Shown in pieces: positions 40,390 to 48,348 of a stretch of DNA of 64,000 bases. A model generated the notes under the pieces. That model was not told the origin of the DNA, did no database searches, and worked only from the letters and a program-made list of their open reading frames with translations. This DNA is from Algoriphagus sp. PAP.12 (GTDB lineage Bacteria; Bacteroidota; Bacteroidia; Cytophagales; Cyclobacteriaceae). Within the stretch, counting starts at the first letter, position 1; every line of letters starts with the position of its first letter. The stretch is taken from contig NZ_JAPPSQ010000004.1 in NCBI RefSeq assembly GCF_026652115.1, positions 62,001 through 126,000 of the forward strand, read 5' to 3'. The position numbers and the translations under genes were made by a program.

Positions 40390-40410
40390 ATGTATAATTT
40401 ATTCAGATGA

Positions 40411-41598
40411 TTAGTCTAGAATTTCAGTTACCTGACCGGCACCTACAGTTCTACCACCTTCACGGATAGCGAAACGAAGACCTTTTTCCAATGCAACTGC
40501 ATTCAACAAGTTAACTTCGATAGTCACGTTATCACCAGGCATAACCATTTCTACGTTTTCTGGAAGTTTGATCTCACCAGTTACGTCAGTTGTTCTCAAG
40601 TAGAACTGAGGTCTGTACTTGTTGAAGAATGGAGTATGACGTCCACCTTCTTCTTTAGAAAGTACGTAAACTTCAGCTTTGAAGTGAGCGTGAGGAGTTA
40701 CAGATCCTGGCTTACAGATGATCATACCTCTCTTGATTTGAGCTTTTTCAATACCTCTCAACAAAAGACCTACGTTGTCACCAGCTTCACCTCTGTCTAG
40801 GATTTTACGGAACATCTCAACACCAGTTACTGTAGACTTCAAGCCTTCAGCTCCCATACCGATGATATCTACAGGGTCACCAGAGTTGATAACACCTCTT
40901 TCGATACGACCAGTTGCAACAGTACCACGACCAGTGATCGAGAATACGTCTTCAACAGGCATCAAGAAATCTTTATCTACTGCGCGCTCTGGAAGAGGAA
41001 TATACTCATCTACAGCGTTCATCAATTCCATTACAGTTTCAACCCACTTTTCTTCTCCGTTCAATGCACCAAGTGCAGAACCAGCGATTACAGGGATATT
41101 ATCACCGTCAAATTCATAGAAAGAAAGCAATTCTCTGATTTCCATTTCCACAAGCTCAAGAAGCTCAGGATCATCAACCATATCTACTTTGTTCATGAAT
41201 ACAACTAGTGCAGGTACACCTACCTGGCGAGCCAATAGGATGTGCTCTCTAGTTTGTGGCATTGGTCCGTCAGTAGCAGCTACTACAAGAATAGCACCGT
41301 CCATCTGAGCAGCACCAGTTACCATGTTTTTAACGTAGTCAGCGTGACCAGGACAGTCAACGTGAGCGTAGTGTCTCTTGTCAGTTTGGTATTCTACGTG
41401 TGAAGTATTGATAGTAATACCTCTTTCTTTTTCTTCCGGAGCGTTGTCGATGGAAGAGAAGTCTCTTAATTCAGATAGACCCTTTGAAGCCAATACAGTA
41501 GTAATTGCAGCAGTCAAAGTGGTTTTACCATGGTCTACGTGTCCAATCGTACCGATATTAACGTGCGGCTTGGAACGGTCGAATGTTGCTTTTGCCAT
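40411..41598 (-). CDS. tuf: Elongation factor Tu
   Basis: EF-Tu delivers aminoacyl-tRNA to the ribosome. The 395-residue product has G1 GHVDHGKT (19-26), the [13 protein letters not shown] switch, [14 protein letters not shown] and the SAL G5 motif, followed by domains 2 and 3 ([32 protein letters not shown]). It lies downstream of tRNA-Tyr, tRNA-Gly and tRNA-Thr on the same strand, the known tRNA-tufB arrangement, and is the only tuf in the window. Confidence 0.99.
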   Translation of the reverse strand: MAKATFDRSKPHVNIGTIGHVDHGKTTLTAAITTVLASKGLSELRDFSSIDNAPEEKERGITINTSHVEYQTDKRHYAHVDCPGHADYVKNMVTGAAQMDGAILVVAATDGPMPQTREHILLARQVGVPALVVFMNKVDMVDDPELLELVEMEIRELLSFYEFDGDNIPVIAGSALGALNGEEKWVETVMELMNAVDEYIPLPERAVDKDFLMPVEDVFSITGRGTVATGRIERGVINSGDPVDIIGMGAEGLKSTVTGVEMFRKILDRGEAGDNVGLLLRGIEKAQIKRGMIICKPGSVTPHAHFKAEVYVLSKEEGGRHTPFFNKYRPQFYLRTTDVTGEIKLPENVEMVMPGDNVTIEVNLLNAVALEKGLRFAIREGGRTVGAGQVTEILD

Positions 41599-41659
41599 GC
41601 GTGAAAATCCTCAGTTTAAGTTTAAAGATATGTTTAGATAAATTTTTAAAGCCGATATG

Positions 41660-41731
41660 AGCCAACGACGGGATTTGAACCCGTGACCCCTTCCTTACCA
41701 AGGAAGTACTCTACCCCTGAGCTACGTCGGC
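41660..41731 (-). tRNA. tRNA-Thr (anticodon GGT)
   Basis: A 72-nt cloverleaf: acceptor GCCGACG pairs with CGTTGGC (two G-U/A-U steps), the D arm starts GCTC, the anticodon loop is TTGGTAA and the T loop is TTCAAAT. The discriminator is U and CCA is not encoded. It is about 60 nt upstream of tuf and probably co-transcribed with it. Confidence 0.95.
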
Positions 41732-41766
41732 TTTTGCTCGATGCTTCTCCCTAGAGAAAAGCATAG

Positions 41767-41839
41767 AGCGGGAGACGAGGCTCGAACCCGCGACCTGCAG
41801 CTTGGAAGGCTGCCGCTCTACCAACTGAGCTACTCCCGC
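41767..41839 (-). tRNA. tRNA-Gly (anticodon TCC)
   Basis: A 73-nt cloverleaf: acceptor GCGGGAG pairs with CTCCCGC, the D arm is GCTC with GGTAGAGC, the anticodon loop is CTTCCAA and the T loop is TTCGAGC. The discriminator is U, as for other glycine tRNAs, and CCA is not encoded. Confidence 0.96.
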
Positions 41840-41911
41840 TTATATTATGCCAAGTACCGAAGCTAGCCTCAAGTACCTAACCCGGCCATACCGGATTATC
41901 CTTTCGCCCTG

Positions 41912-41943
41912 CAAAACTAGAAAAAAATTTTACATTCAGGCAA
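41912..41943 (-). promoter_or_regulatory. Promoter upstream of tRNA-Gly
   Basis: The minus strand reads TTG, 21 nt, then TAGTTTTG. It lies between tRNA-Tyr and tRNA-Gly, about 70 nt before the tRNA-Gly 5' end, so tRNA-Gly, tRNA-Thr and tuf could be transcribed separately from tRNA-Tyr. Confidence 0.6.
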
Positions 41944-41946
41944 TTG

Positions 41947-42029
41947 TGGGGGAAACAGGATTCGAACCTGTGAAGACATAAGTCAACGGATTTACAGTCC
42001 GTCCCAGTTGGCCGCTTTGGTATTCCCCC
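41947..42029 (-). tRNA. tRNA-Tyr (anticodon GTA)
   Basis: An 83-nt type II tRNA with a long variable arm: acceptor GGGGGAA pairs with TTCCCCC, the anticodon loop is CTGTAAA, the T loop is TTCGAAT and the discriminator is A. CCA is not encoded. It is the first gene of the tRNA-tuf group. Confidence 0.96.
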
Positions 42030-42082
42030 AACTAGCGCTAAGAATTTGATTGGTTTCCCTCTCTGTCTGTCTTAACGGATGG

Positions 42083-42113
42083 CAAAATTAGATGCTTTTC
42101 GGAAAGTATCAAA
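42083..42113 (-). promoter_or_regulatory. Promoter of the tRNA-Tyr/Gly/Thr-tuf group
   Basis: The minus strand reads TTTG, 19 nt, then TAATTTTG, a full consensus match, about 50 nt before the tRNA-Tyr 5' end. Confidence 0.82.
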
Positions 42114-42177
42114 GCCTGCAAATCTTTTTTCTAAAGTTTTTTTGAGGATTCGATCCAAAATATTCAAAATCAATTAA

Positions 42178-44805
42178 TTAATTTTTCACATCAAAGGCTT
42201 GAAGGAAATAGTCAAAGTACCTTTTGATGTCCTCATCCCTTTCTTTCGATGCTATTTCACGAATTTTAGCCACAACCTCATCATCATCTCCGAATCCCAA
42301 CAAACCTTGAAAAGCTCCCAAACGCACATACATTTGACTACTGTTTTCCATCAAATTCAATAAATACTTCATTGCTTTTTGAGAATCCTCTTTCGGATGT
42401 TGGACAAAATATTCTGCATAATATCCTAGAAAATAATACAGGCCTTCCCCACTCAAGGTTTCTGATTTGGTCTGAAACCAATTTCCTTTGCCAGGAATGT
42501 CATTATTCAAATAAAATTCAGCTATTGGTATTATCACGCGAAAATTATTTTCTTTGGAAAACTTTTCTATCAATTCGGAAAGATCTTCCCCGGAATCGGA
42601 AGAAACCAATGCCATAAGAGCTGAACTTACTATCAGATAGGAAGAGTCGTTAACATATTTCAAAAAAGCTTCTTGGTATTTGGCTGGATCTCCTAAAGCC
42701 CCTAATGCATCAATGGCTCCAGCTCGAACTGAATTTTTCTCACCAGATTCTGCCAATAGAAATACCTTCTCTTCTAAGGCTGGATTCGATACCATCCATT
42801 CAGGGTTACTTTGAATGGATTGAAGAGCCAATTCTTTGACTGACCAAAACTCATCATCTAGGGCCTGTGGTATTAATCCCAAAAGCACTTCTAACGTATC
42901 TCTGTTTCGAAGACTATCCAAAGCCTCATACCTTGCCGCTCCCAATTGAGATTCTTCAAACTGCCTTTTCAAATAGTCCGAATCCAAATCCATGAACTTT
43001 ACCATCAAAACATCGGAGCCCTCATCTATATAGATTTGATCAACAGGATCTTCATTCTGTAAGGCAAATTGCTGGAAACCTTGCTCCAGAATAAACTCTT
43101 TGGTTTTTCTTTCTCCTCCAACATACCAGCTAACTTCAAAAGGCAATTTGTAAAGAGGGGTATTTTCTAAATCCTGCTCTTGCCATGCACTGATCAAAAG
43201 GTTATCTGGGATGGAGTAATCGACTTCAAACCTGACCTGTGGATGTCCTTTGTCTAAAAACCATTGATTGAAAAACCAATTCAAGTCTTCACCGGAAACT
43301 TTTTCAAATGCCAACCTGAGATCATGTACCTCCACAGATGAAAAAGCATGTTGGTTGAGATAATAGTTGAGTCCCTCAAAAAACAATCCGTCTCCAAGGT
43401 GTTTGCGAAGCATATGTAAAACCAATCCTCCCTTAGAATAGCTATGGGCATCGAAAAGCTCCTCGGCATCTGGATAATGGAAACGAATTAGGTTTTCCTG
43501 TTTACCCATTGCTTCCTGAAAATAAGTTTCTCTCTCAGCAATCAATTTTAATTTGGCTTGATCCAATCCGTATTTGTATTCATTCCATAGAAACTCACTG
43601 TAATTAGCGAAAGCTTCATTCAAGGTCAAATTGGACCAAGATTCAGCAGTCACATAATCTCCAAACCATTGGTGAAACAATTCATGGGCTATGATATAAT
43701 CCCATTCAGAATCAATCGCTTCTCTTTCAGTCAATTTGAGTTCCTCCATAAAAATGGAAGCTGTTGTATTCTCCATTGCTCCTGACACAAAATCAGGAAC
43801 AACAATCTGATCATATTTTGGCCACGGGAATTTGACTCCAGTTAGTTTTTCAAAATACCCCATCATTTCTGGTGTATTGGCAAAAACCTTGGCAGCTCCT
43901 TTCTCATACCCTTTCTCCACAAAATACCCCAATGGAATATCTCCATGAACATCTTCGGCCTTTCCAAAATCTCCAATTGCAACAGCTGCTAAATATGGAG
44001 AATGTGGCAATGTCATTTCCCAAGTATCCTTTCTTAAGCCATTTCCCAACTCTTCCGATTTGATCAAATTGCCATTGCTGACCGTTATCAGACTATCCGC
44101 AACAGTCAAATGAATAGTTTGGGTAAACTTTTCATTGGGTTTGTCAATCGTAGGGAACCATTTGGAACTAAACTCAGTCTCGCCCTGGGTCCAGATCATT
44201 CTTGGTTTATTGGGAATCGTATCCAAAGGATCAATGAAATAGAGTCCTTTGGTATCTGTGATAGCAGAGCCGCCTCCACCTGAATTTTTGTCAGGAAAAG
44301 CAGTATACTTCATCCAAACCTGAATCGTATCGCCCTTTTCGATCTCTTTTGGTAAATAGATCTCAATCTGCTTTTCATCGTAGCGATAGCCAAATGACAG
44401 CTCTTCACCGTCTATTTTTCCATAGATTTTCCCCAATTCAAAATCTTTAGCATCTAGCGTGAGGACTTTTTGAGACTTGGCGTAGGGAGTTAAAGTCAGG
44501 CGGGCTTCTCCTAAAACCGCACTACGTTCATAATCGAAATTCAAATCCAATTCAGTGTGCAAGAGATCAAAAGTTCTTGTAGCGCTTGCCCGGTAAGTCA
44601 ACAAATCATTTTCTTTTTCCCGCATCAACCTAATCTGTTTCAGGGAATCCTGATTACTATCTCTGACTTCGGTGAAATTAGAATCGGGTTTGGTTTCCTT
44701 AATTGCCACTGGTTCTGAGGATTTACAAGAACTTAAAATCGAAAGTCCTGAAATCACAAAAAATAGAAGGGTGTTTTGCAAAATATTCTTTGGCTTCGTA
44801 ATCAT
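42178..44805 (-). CDS. M1 family aminopeptidase lipoprotein with C-terminal HEAT-like repeats
   Basis: The 875-residue product is a lipoprotein (LSSC, Cys27). Its N-terminal beta domain (about 70-270) leads to the M1 catalytic domain with the exopeptidase motif GAMEN (342-346), zinc site HELFH (374-378) and third ligand Glu397, all intact. The C-terminal part (about 650-870) is helical with HEAT-like repeats (KELALQSIQSNPEWMV, RAGAIDALGALGDPAKYQEA). It should remove N-terminal amino acids from peptides outside the inner membrane. It is divergent from the biotin-carrier gene; no operon partner is visible. Confidence 0.93.
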   Translation of the reverse strand: MITKPKNILQNTLLFFVISGLSILSSCKSSEPVAIKETKPDSNFTEVRDSNQDSLKQIRLMREKENDLLTYRASATRTFDLLHTELDLNFDYERSAVLGEARLTLTPYAKSQKVLTLDAKDFELGKIYGKIDGEELSFGYRYDEKQIEIYLPKEIEKGDTIQVWMKYTAFPDKNSGGGGSAITDTKGLYFIDPLDTIPNKPRMIWTQGETEFSSKWFPTIDKPNEKFTQTIHLTVADSLITVSNGNLIKSEELGNGLRKDTWEMTLPHSPYLAAVAIGDFGKAEDVHGDIPLGYFVEKGYEKGAAKVFANTPEMMGYFEKLTGVKFPWPKYDQIVVPDFVSGAMENTTASIFMEELKLTEREAIDSEWDYIIAHELFHQWFGDYVTAESWSNLTLNEAFANYSEFLWNEYKYGLDQAKLKLIAERETYFQEAMGKQENLIRFHYPDAEELFDAHSYSKGGLVLHMLRKHLGDGLFFEGLNYYLNQHAFSSVEVHDLRLAFEKVSGEDLNWFFNQWFLDKGHPQVRFEVDYSIPDNLLISAWQEQDLENTPLYKLPFEVSWYVGGERKTKEFILEQGFQQFALQNEDPVDQIYIDEGSDVLMVKFMDLDSDYLKRQFEESQLGAARYEALDSLRNRDTLEVLLGLIPQALDDEFWSVKELALQSIQSNPEWMVSNPALEEKVFLLAESGEKNSVRAGAIDALGALGDPAKYQEAFLKYVNDSSYLIVSSALMALVSSDSGEDLSELIEKFSKENNFRVIIPIAEFYLNNDIPGKGNWFQTKSETLSGEGLYYFLGYYAEYFVQHPKEDSQKAMKYLLNLMENSSQMYVRLGAFQGLLGFGDDDEVVAKIREIASKERDEDIKRYFDYFLQAFDVKN

Positions 44806-44879
44806 TTATTTGATATTTGGTGAGGAAACCCAGAACCCTGGCTCTCCCTCTGAAGAATCAATGGCTTAAATTAGTAGGA

Positions 44880-45374
44880 ATGTTTTCAGTAATCATCAAT
44901 GAAAAGGCTTATTCGGTTGAAAAAACCGATAAACAGCTCAAAGTTAACGATCAAGAATTTGATTGGGATATGAAATGGGTTTCTGATCGAAGGATTCATT
45001 TTATCAAAAACAATCAATCCATGGAAGCCGAGCTTATTTCTTTGGATTCTGAAACGAAAACCATGCAGATTAAGCTCAACCATAAAGTGGTGGAGCTTCA
45101 GTTGAAAGACCGATTCGATTTGCTTTTGGAAGAATTAGGCATGGACAATTTGGATAGTTCCGGAATCCAAGATATCAAAGCCCCTATGCCTGGCCTGATT
45201 TTGGACCTGAAAGTGAAAGCCGGAGATGAGGTCAAAAAAGGAGATGTCGTATTAATTTTAGAGGCCATGAAAATGGAAAACTCCATTAAGTCCCCTGGTG
45301 ACGGAGTGGTAAAAGACATCAAGGTATCTCTAAACCAAAGTGTTGAAAAAAACCAGGTCCTTATATCATTCTAA
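44880..45374 (+). CDS. Biotin/lipoyl-attachment domain protein (biotin carboxyl carrier type)
   Basis: I use the ATG at 44880 (164 residues, MFSVIINEKAYSVEK). A longer reading begins close to the divergent M1 gene and adds 21 unrelated residues. The C-terminal 70 residues are a biotinyl domain with the site EAMKMEN (Lys131) and the flanking motifs APMPGLILDLKV and GDEVKKGD. The N-terminal half has no recognised domain. Such proteins carry carboxybiotin for an acyl-CoA carboxylase, here probably a propionyl- or methylcrotonyl-type enzyme encoded elsewhere (inference). Confidence 0.88.
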   Translation: MFSVIINEKAYSVEKTDKQLKVNDQEFDWDMKWVSDRRIHFIKNNQSMEAELISLDSETKTMQIKLNHKVVELQLKDRFDLLLEELGMDNLDSSGIQDIKAPMPGLILDLKVKAGDEVKKGDVVLILEAMKMENSIKSPGDGVVKDIKVSLNQSVEKNQVLISF

Positions 45375-45447
45375 AGCCCAAATGAACGTTTTCAGAACAA
45401 ATTCAAGATTCAAAACAAAATAGACTAGCATTCTGAAAGGAAGAAAT

Positions 45448-45455
45448 TATATTTG
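45448..45455 (+). promoter_or_regulatory. -7 promoter element of pyrH-frr
   Basis: TATATTTG matches TAnnTTTG exactly, 55 nt before the pyrH ATG. No clear TTG is present at 19-21 nt upstream. A longer in-frame reading of pyrH would start inside this element, which supports the downstream start. Confidence 0.55.
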
Positions 45456-45509
45456 TCCGGTTATTTTGGTCCGAGAAAGAATCGGCCTCCTTTAAAAAAC
45501 TTTAGAGAA

Positions 45510-46220
45510 ATGAAATACAAACGAATTCTCCTCAAACTGAGTGGAGAGGCCTTGATGGGTGAAAAAAGCTACGGAATCGATCCAAATAGACTCCAGCAAT
45601 ATGCCCAAGAGATCAAGAAAGTGAAAGAGATGGGCGTAGAAATCGCCATCGTCATCGGAGGGGGAAATATTTTTAGAGGAGTTCAGGCAGAAAAATCAGG
45701 AATTGATCGAGTACAAGGTGACTACATGGGAATGCTTGCTACCTTGATTAATGCCATGGCTCTTCAAAGTGCTTTAGAATCAACTGGCATGTTTACCAGA
45801 TTGATGTCCGGGATCAAAATTGAAAGCGTTTGTGAGCCTTTCATTAGAAGAAGAGCTATCAGACATTTGGAAAAAGGAAGAATTGTAATTTTCGGAGCAG
45901 GTATTGGTAACCCTTACTTCACAACAGATTCTACAGCTAGTTTGAGAGCGATTGAAGTAGAAGCTGACGTGGTATTGAAAGGAACTCGCGTCGATGGTGT
46001 TTACACAGCAGATCCTGAAAAAGACAAAACTGCCACAAAATACCAGACCATCTCCTTTTCTGAGGTATATGAGAAAAACCTAAATGTGATGGACATGACG
46101 GCATTTACACTTTGCCAAGAAAACAATCTACCTATTATTGTATTTGACATGAATAAAGCTGGCAACTTGAGCAATTTAGTTCAAGGAGAAGAAGTCGGCA
46201 CATTGATCACAACATTATAA
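45510..46220 (+). CDS. pyrH: UMP kinase
   Basis: PyrH phosphorylates UMP to UDP, the gateway to all other pyrimidine nucleotides. The ATG at 45510 gives 236 residues starting [17 protein letters not shown], the family N terminus. Further motifs are [47 protein letters not shown] and [14 protein letters not shown]. frr follows after 7 nt, the widely conserved pyrH-frr pair. Confidence 0.97.
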   Translation: MKYKRILLKLSGEALMGEKSYGIDPNRLQQYAQEIKKVKEMGVEIAIVIGGGNIFRGVQAEKSGIDRVQGDYMGMLATLINAMALQSALESTGMFTRLMSGIKIESVCEPFIRRRAIRHLEKGRIVIFGAGIGNPYFTTDSTASLRAIEVEADVVLKGTRVDGVYTADPEKDKTATKYQTISFSEVYEKNLNVMDMTAFTLCQENNLPIIVFDMNKAGNLSNLVQGEEVGTLITTL

Positions 46221-46227
46221 AAGCAAA

Positions 46228-46788
46228 ATGGAAGAGATCGAATTATACTTAGAGGAGGCTCAGGAATTGATGCAAAAAGCAGTGGATCATACCGCCTCTG
46301 AACTTTTGAAAATCAGAGCAGGAAAAGCAATGCCTAACTTGGTAGATGGGATCATGGTGCCTTACTATGGAGCACCTACCCCAATCAACCAGGTATCATC
46401 TGTGACTACTCCTGATGCAAGAACTTTGGCGATCAAACCTTTCGAAAGAACTTTGATCGGTGAAATCGAGAAAGCTATCATCAACTCTGACCTTGGATTG
46501 GCCCCTCAAAACAATGGAGAGATTATCATCTTGACGATCCCAACATTGACTGAAGAAAGACGTGTTTCTTTGGTAAAACAAGCCAAGCACGAATGTGAAA
46601 ACGGAAAAATCTCTGTTAGAAACGTTCGAAAGGATACCAATGACTCCTTAAAGAAGCTTCAAAAAGAAGGTACAGCTGAGGACTTGGTCAAAGGAGCAGA
46701 AACTCAAGTTCAAAAGTATACTGATCAATACATCGTTAAGATCGAAGCACTTCTTGAGAAGAAAGAAGCTGAAATCATGAAAGTTTGA
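46228..46788 (+). CDS. frr: Ribosome recycling factor
   Basis: RRF splits post-termination ribosomes with EF-G. The 186-residue product has the three-helix bundle pattern, with LLKIRAGKAMPNLVDGIMV, YYGAPTPINQVSSVTTPDAR and the conserved PTLTEERRVSLVKQAK followed by KISVRNVRKDTNDSLKKL. It ends the pyrH unit ahead of a strong terminator. Confidence 0.97.
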   Translation: MEEIELYLEEAQELMQKAVDHTASELLKIRAGKAMPNLVDGIMVPYYGAPTPINQVSSVTTPDARTLAIKPFERTLIGEIEKAIINSDLGLAPQNNGEIIILTIPTLTEERRVSLVKQAKHECENGKISVRNVRKDTNDSLKKLQKEGTAEDLVKGAETQVQKYTDQYIVKIEALLEKKEAEIMKV

Positions 46789-46809
46789 TTTCCTCAAAAA
46801 AATTTAATC

Positions 46810-46839
46810 AAAGCTAGCCCCAATAAGGCTAGCTTTTTT
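46810..46839 (+). terminator. Intrinsic terminator after frr
   Basis: The arms AAAGCTAGCC and GGCTAGCTTT close a 7-nt loop and are followed by T residues. It lies between the convergent frr and GH5 genes and may also slow transcription from the other strand, though that T run is weaker. Confidence 0.9.
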
Positions 46840-46848
46840 GTTTCATTT

Positions 46849-48270
46849 TCAATTATCATCCACAATTGCCCTGATTAGATCTGGATACAGTTGTGCTCCT
46901 GTCGCCCGATCAAATAGGGCCAACCCATAATCTCCATCAAAACCCATATCCCAATAAAACGGAATGATTCCTCGGGATTTCATACTCCTAGAAACATATT
47001 CCATGTAATATTTTCGATAGGAATGGTGCCCCGAAGCTTTTTTGGAAACAGCTCCATATTCCCCCACGATTACCGGAATGCCTTTGTCAATAAAGTTGGT
47101 TTTCATCTTTTGAAATTGCCCATCTGTATAATTTTCGTCGGCCCATCCAGCAGTCTTTTCTGGGTTATCGGCGTCTTTTCCCCATTGGGTAACCTCCTCG
47201 GAATTTTCTAAAGTAAACTGATAAGGATCATAATAGTGAACCTCCAAAACCAATCGATCTGTCGTTGAATCTTCCGGCATACTGAAGGTATTTAGACCAT
47301 AATCGATATTGGCATTAAATGTCTGAACTACAAGATTTCTAAACGCATTTCTACCTCCGGTAGACCTGACAATATCCACAAATGCCTGATTATAGGAATT
47401 TTGAACATTTGCATATTCTGAGGTAGGAGGACCATAGTCTCCTTCTACCATTACTTCATTGGTCCCTGCAAACAGCAAATGATCATCATAATCTCTGAAG
47501 TTGAGAGCGATCTGAAGCCACATTTTTGACATCCTATTTTTAACTTCTTCTTGATGATCATAGGTAGGAATCATCCATCCCCCATCCCAATGCATATTGA
47601 TGATGGCATACATTTCATTTGCTACCACATAATCTACTACTTCCGTAACTCTGTCCATCCACGCTGGATCAATCTCATAATTTTCCTCATTCTTAAATTT
47701 TGACCATGCTACAGGAATCCTAACGGCATTAAAGCCAGCAGCCTTCACTTTATCAATTAAGTCTTTGGTGATTTTGGGATTTCCCCAGGCAGTTTCCCCT
47801 CCTATCGCCTCTAAAGAATTGCCCACATTCCATCCATTTCGCATTTCTTTGACCAATTCCAAACTGGAAATATCCCTCATACCGGTAGGATCTTCCGGGA
47901 TAAAATAGTCAGGAATTACAGCCGTCGCTTCCTGCTGGACGATTCGAAGATTTTTCACTAATCCCTCAACTGAAAAACGTACGGTTCCTTCTCTAGAATC
48001 CGGATTTTCGTTGGGGTCTATGGTAATTTCAATTTCGGCATTCCCAAATCCAGACATCTGTGAAATTCCAATCCAGCTGGAGTTGGTATTGGCTTGCCAA
48101 GAGGAATTACTGGTAATCGAGATCGAAAAAACCTCCCCTTCCCCACCAACAAGACTTTCCACAGGAGAAATTGAAAGTGTGGAAGGACGAGGTTCTTCAT
48201 CGGAAGAACAAGAAAGGAAAAATAAAAGTCCTGCAAACAGGCACAATCGTAGGTATTTTGGGTAGTTCAT
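46849..48270 (-). CDS. BACON-domain glycoside hydrolase family 5 lipoprotein (probable endo-beta-glucanase)
   Basis: The 473-residue product is a lipoprotein (lipobox LSC, Cys21, followed by SSDEE, an acidic surface-export type signal). Residues about 31-115 form a BACON domain (SSWQANTNSSWIGIS, IVQQEA). Residues about 130-470 are a GH5 TIM barrel: GWNVGNSLEA, FNAVRIPVAW, NMHWDGGW, acid/base Glu272 in AGTNEV and nucleophile Glu404 in VIVGEYGAV. The BACON-GH5 layout and HWDGGW resemble subfamily 4 endo-xyloglucanases and glucanases such as those in Bacteroides xyloglucan loci. The substrate is inferred, not shown. No other glycan-degrading enzyme lies next to it. Confidence 0.88.
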   Translation of the reverse strand: MNYPKYLRLCLFAGLLFFLSCSSDEEPRPSTLSISPVESLVGGEGEVFSISITSNSSWQANTNSSWIGISQMSGFGNAEIEITIDPNENPDSREGTVRFSVEGLVKNLRIVQQEATAVIPDYFIPEDPTGMRDISSLELVKEMRNGWNVGNSLEAIGGETAWGNPKITKDLIDKVKAAGFNAVRIPVAWSKFKNEENYEIDPAWMDRVTEVVDYVVANEMYAIINMHWDGGWMIPTYDHQEEVKNRMSKMWLQIALNFRDYDDHLLFAGTNEVMVEGDYGPPTSEYANVQNSYNQAFVDIVRSTGGRNAFRNLVVQTFNANIDYGLNTFSMPEDSTTDRLVLEVHYYDPYQFTLENSEEVTQWGKDADNPEKTAGWADENYTDGQFQKMKTNFIDKGIPVIVGEYGAVSKKASGHHSYRKYYMEYVSRSMKSRGIIPFYWDMGFDGDYGLALFDRATGAQLYPDLIRAIVDDN

Positions 48271-48348
48271 ATTTCAAAACTACCATAGCTTAATCTTTAC
48301 TAAGGGTAGGAAATGATAACAATGACACCTACAAATGTTTTCTTAAGA

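Noticed and set aside
48275-48282. TAGTTTTG on the minus strand just before the GH5 gene, matching TAnnTTTG
   Set aside because: It lies 5 nt before the ATG, so transcription would start inside the start codon, and there is no TTG at the right distance. Probably chance.
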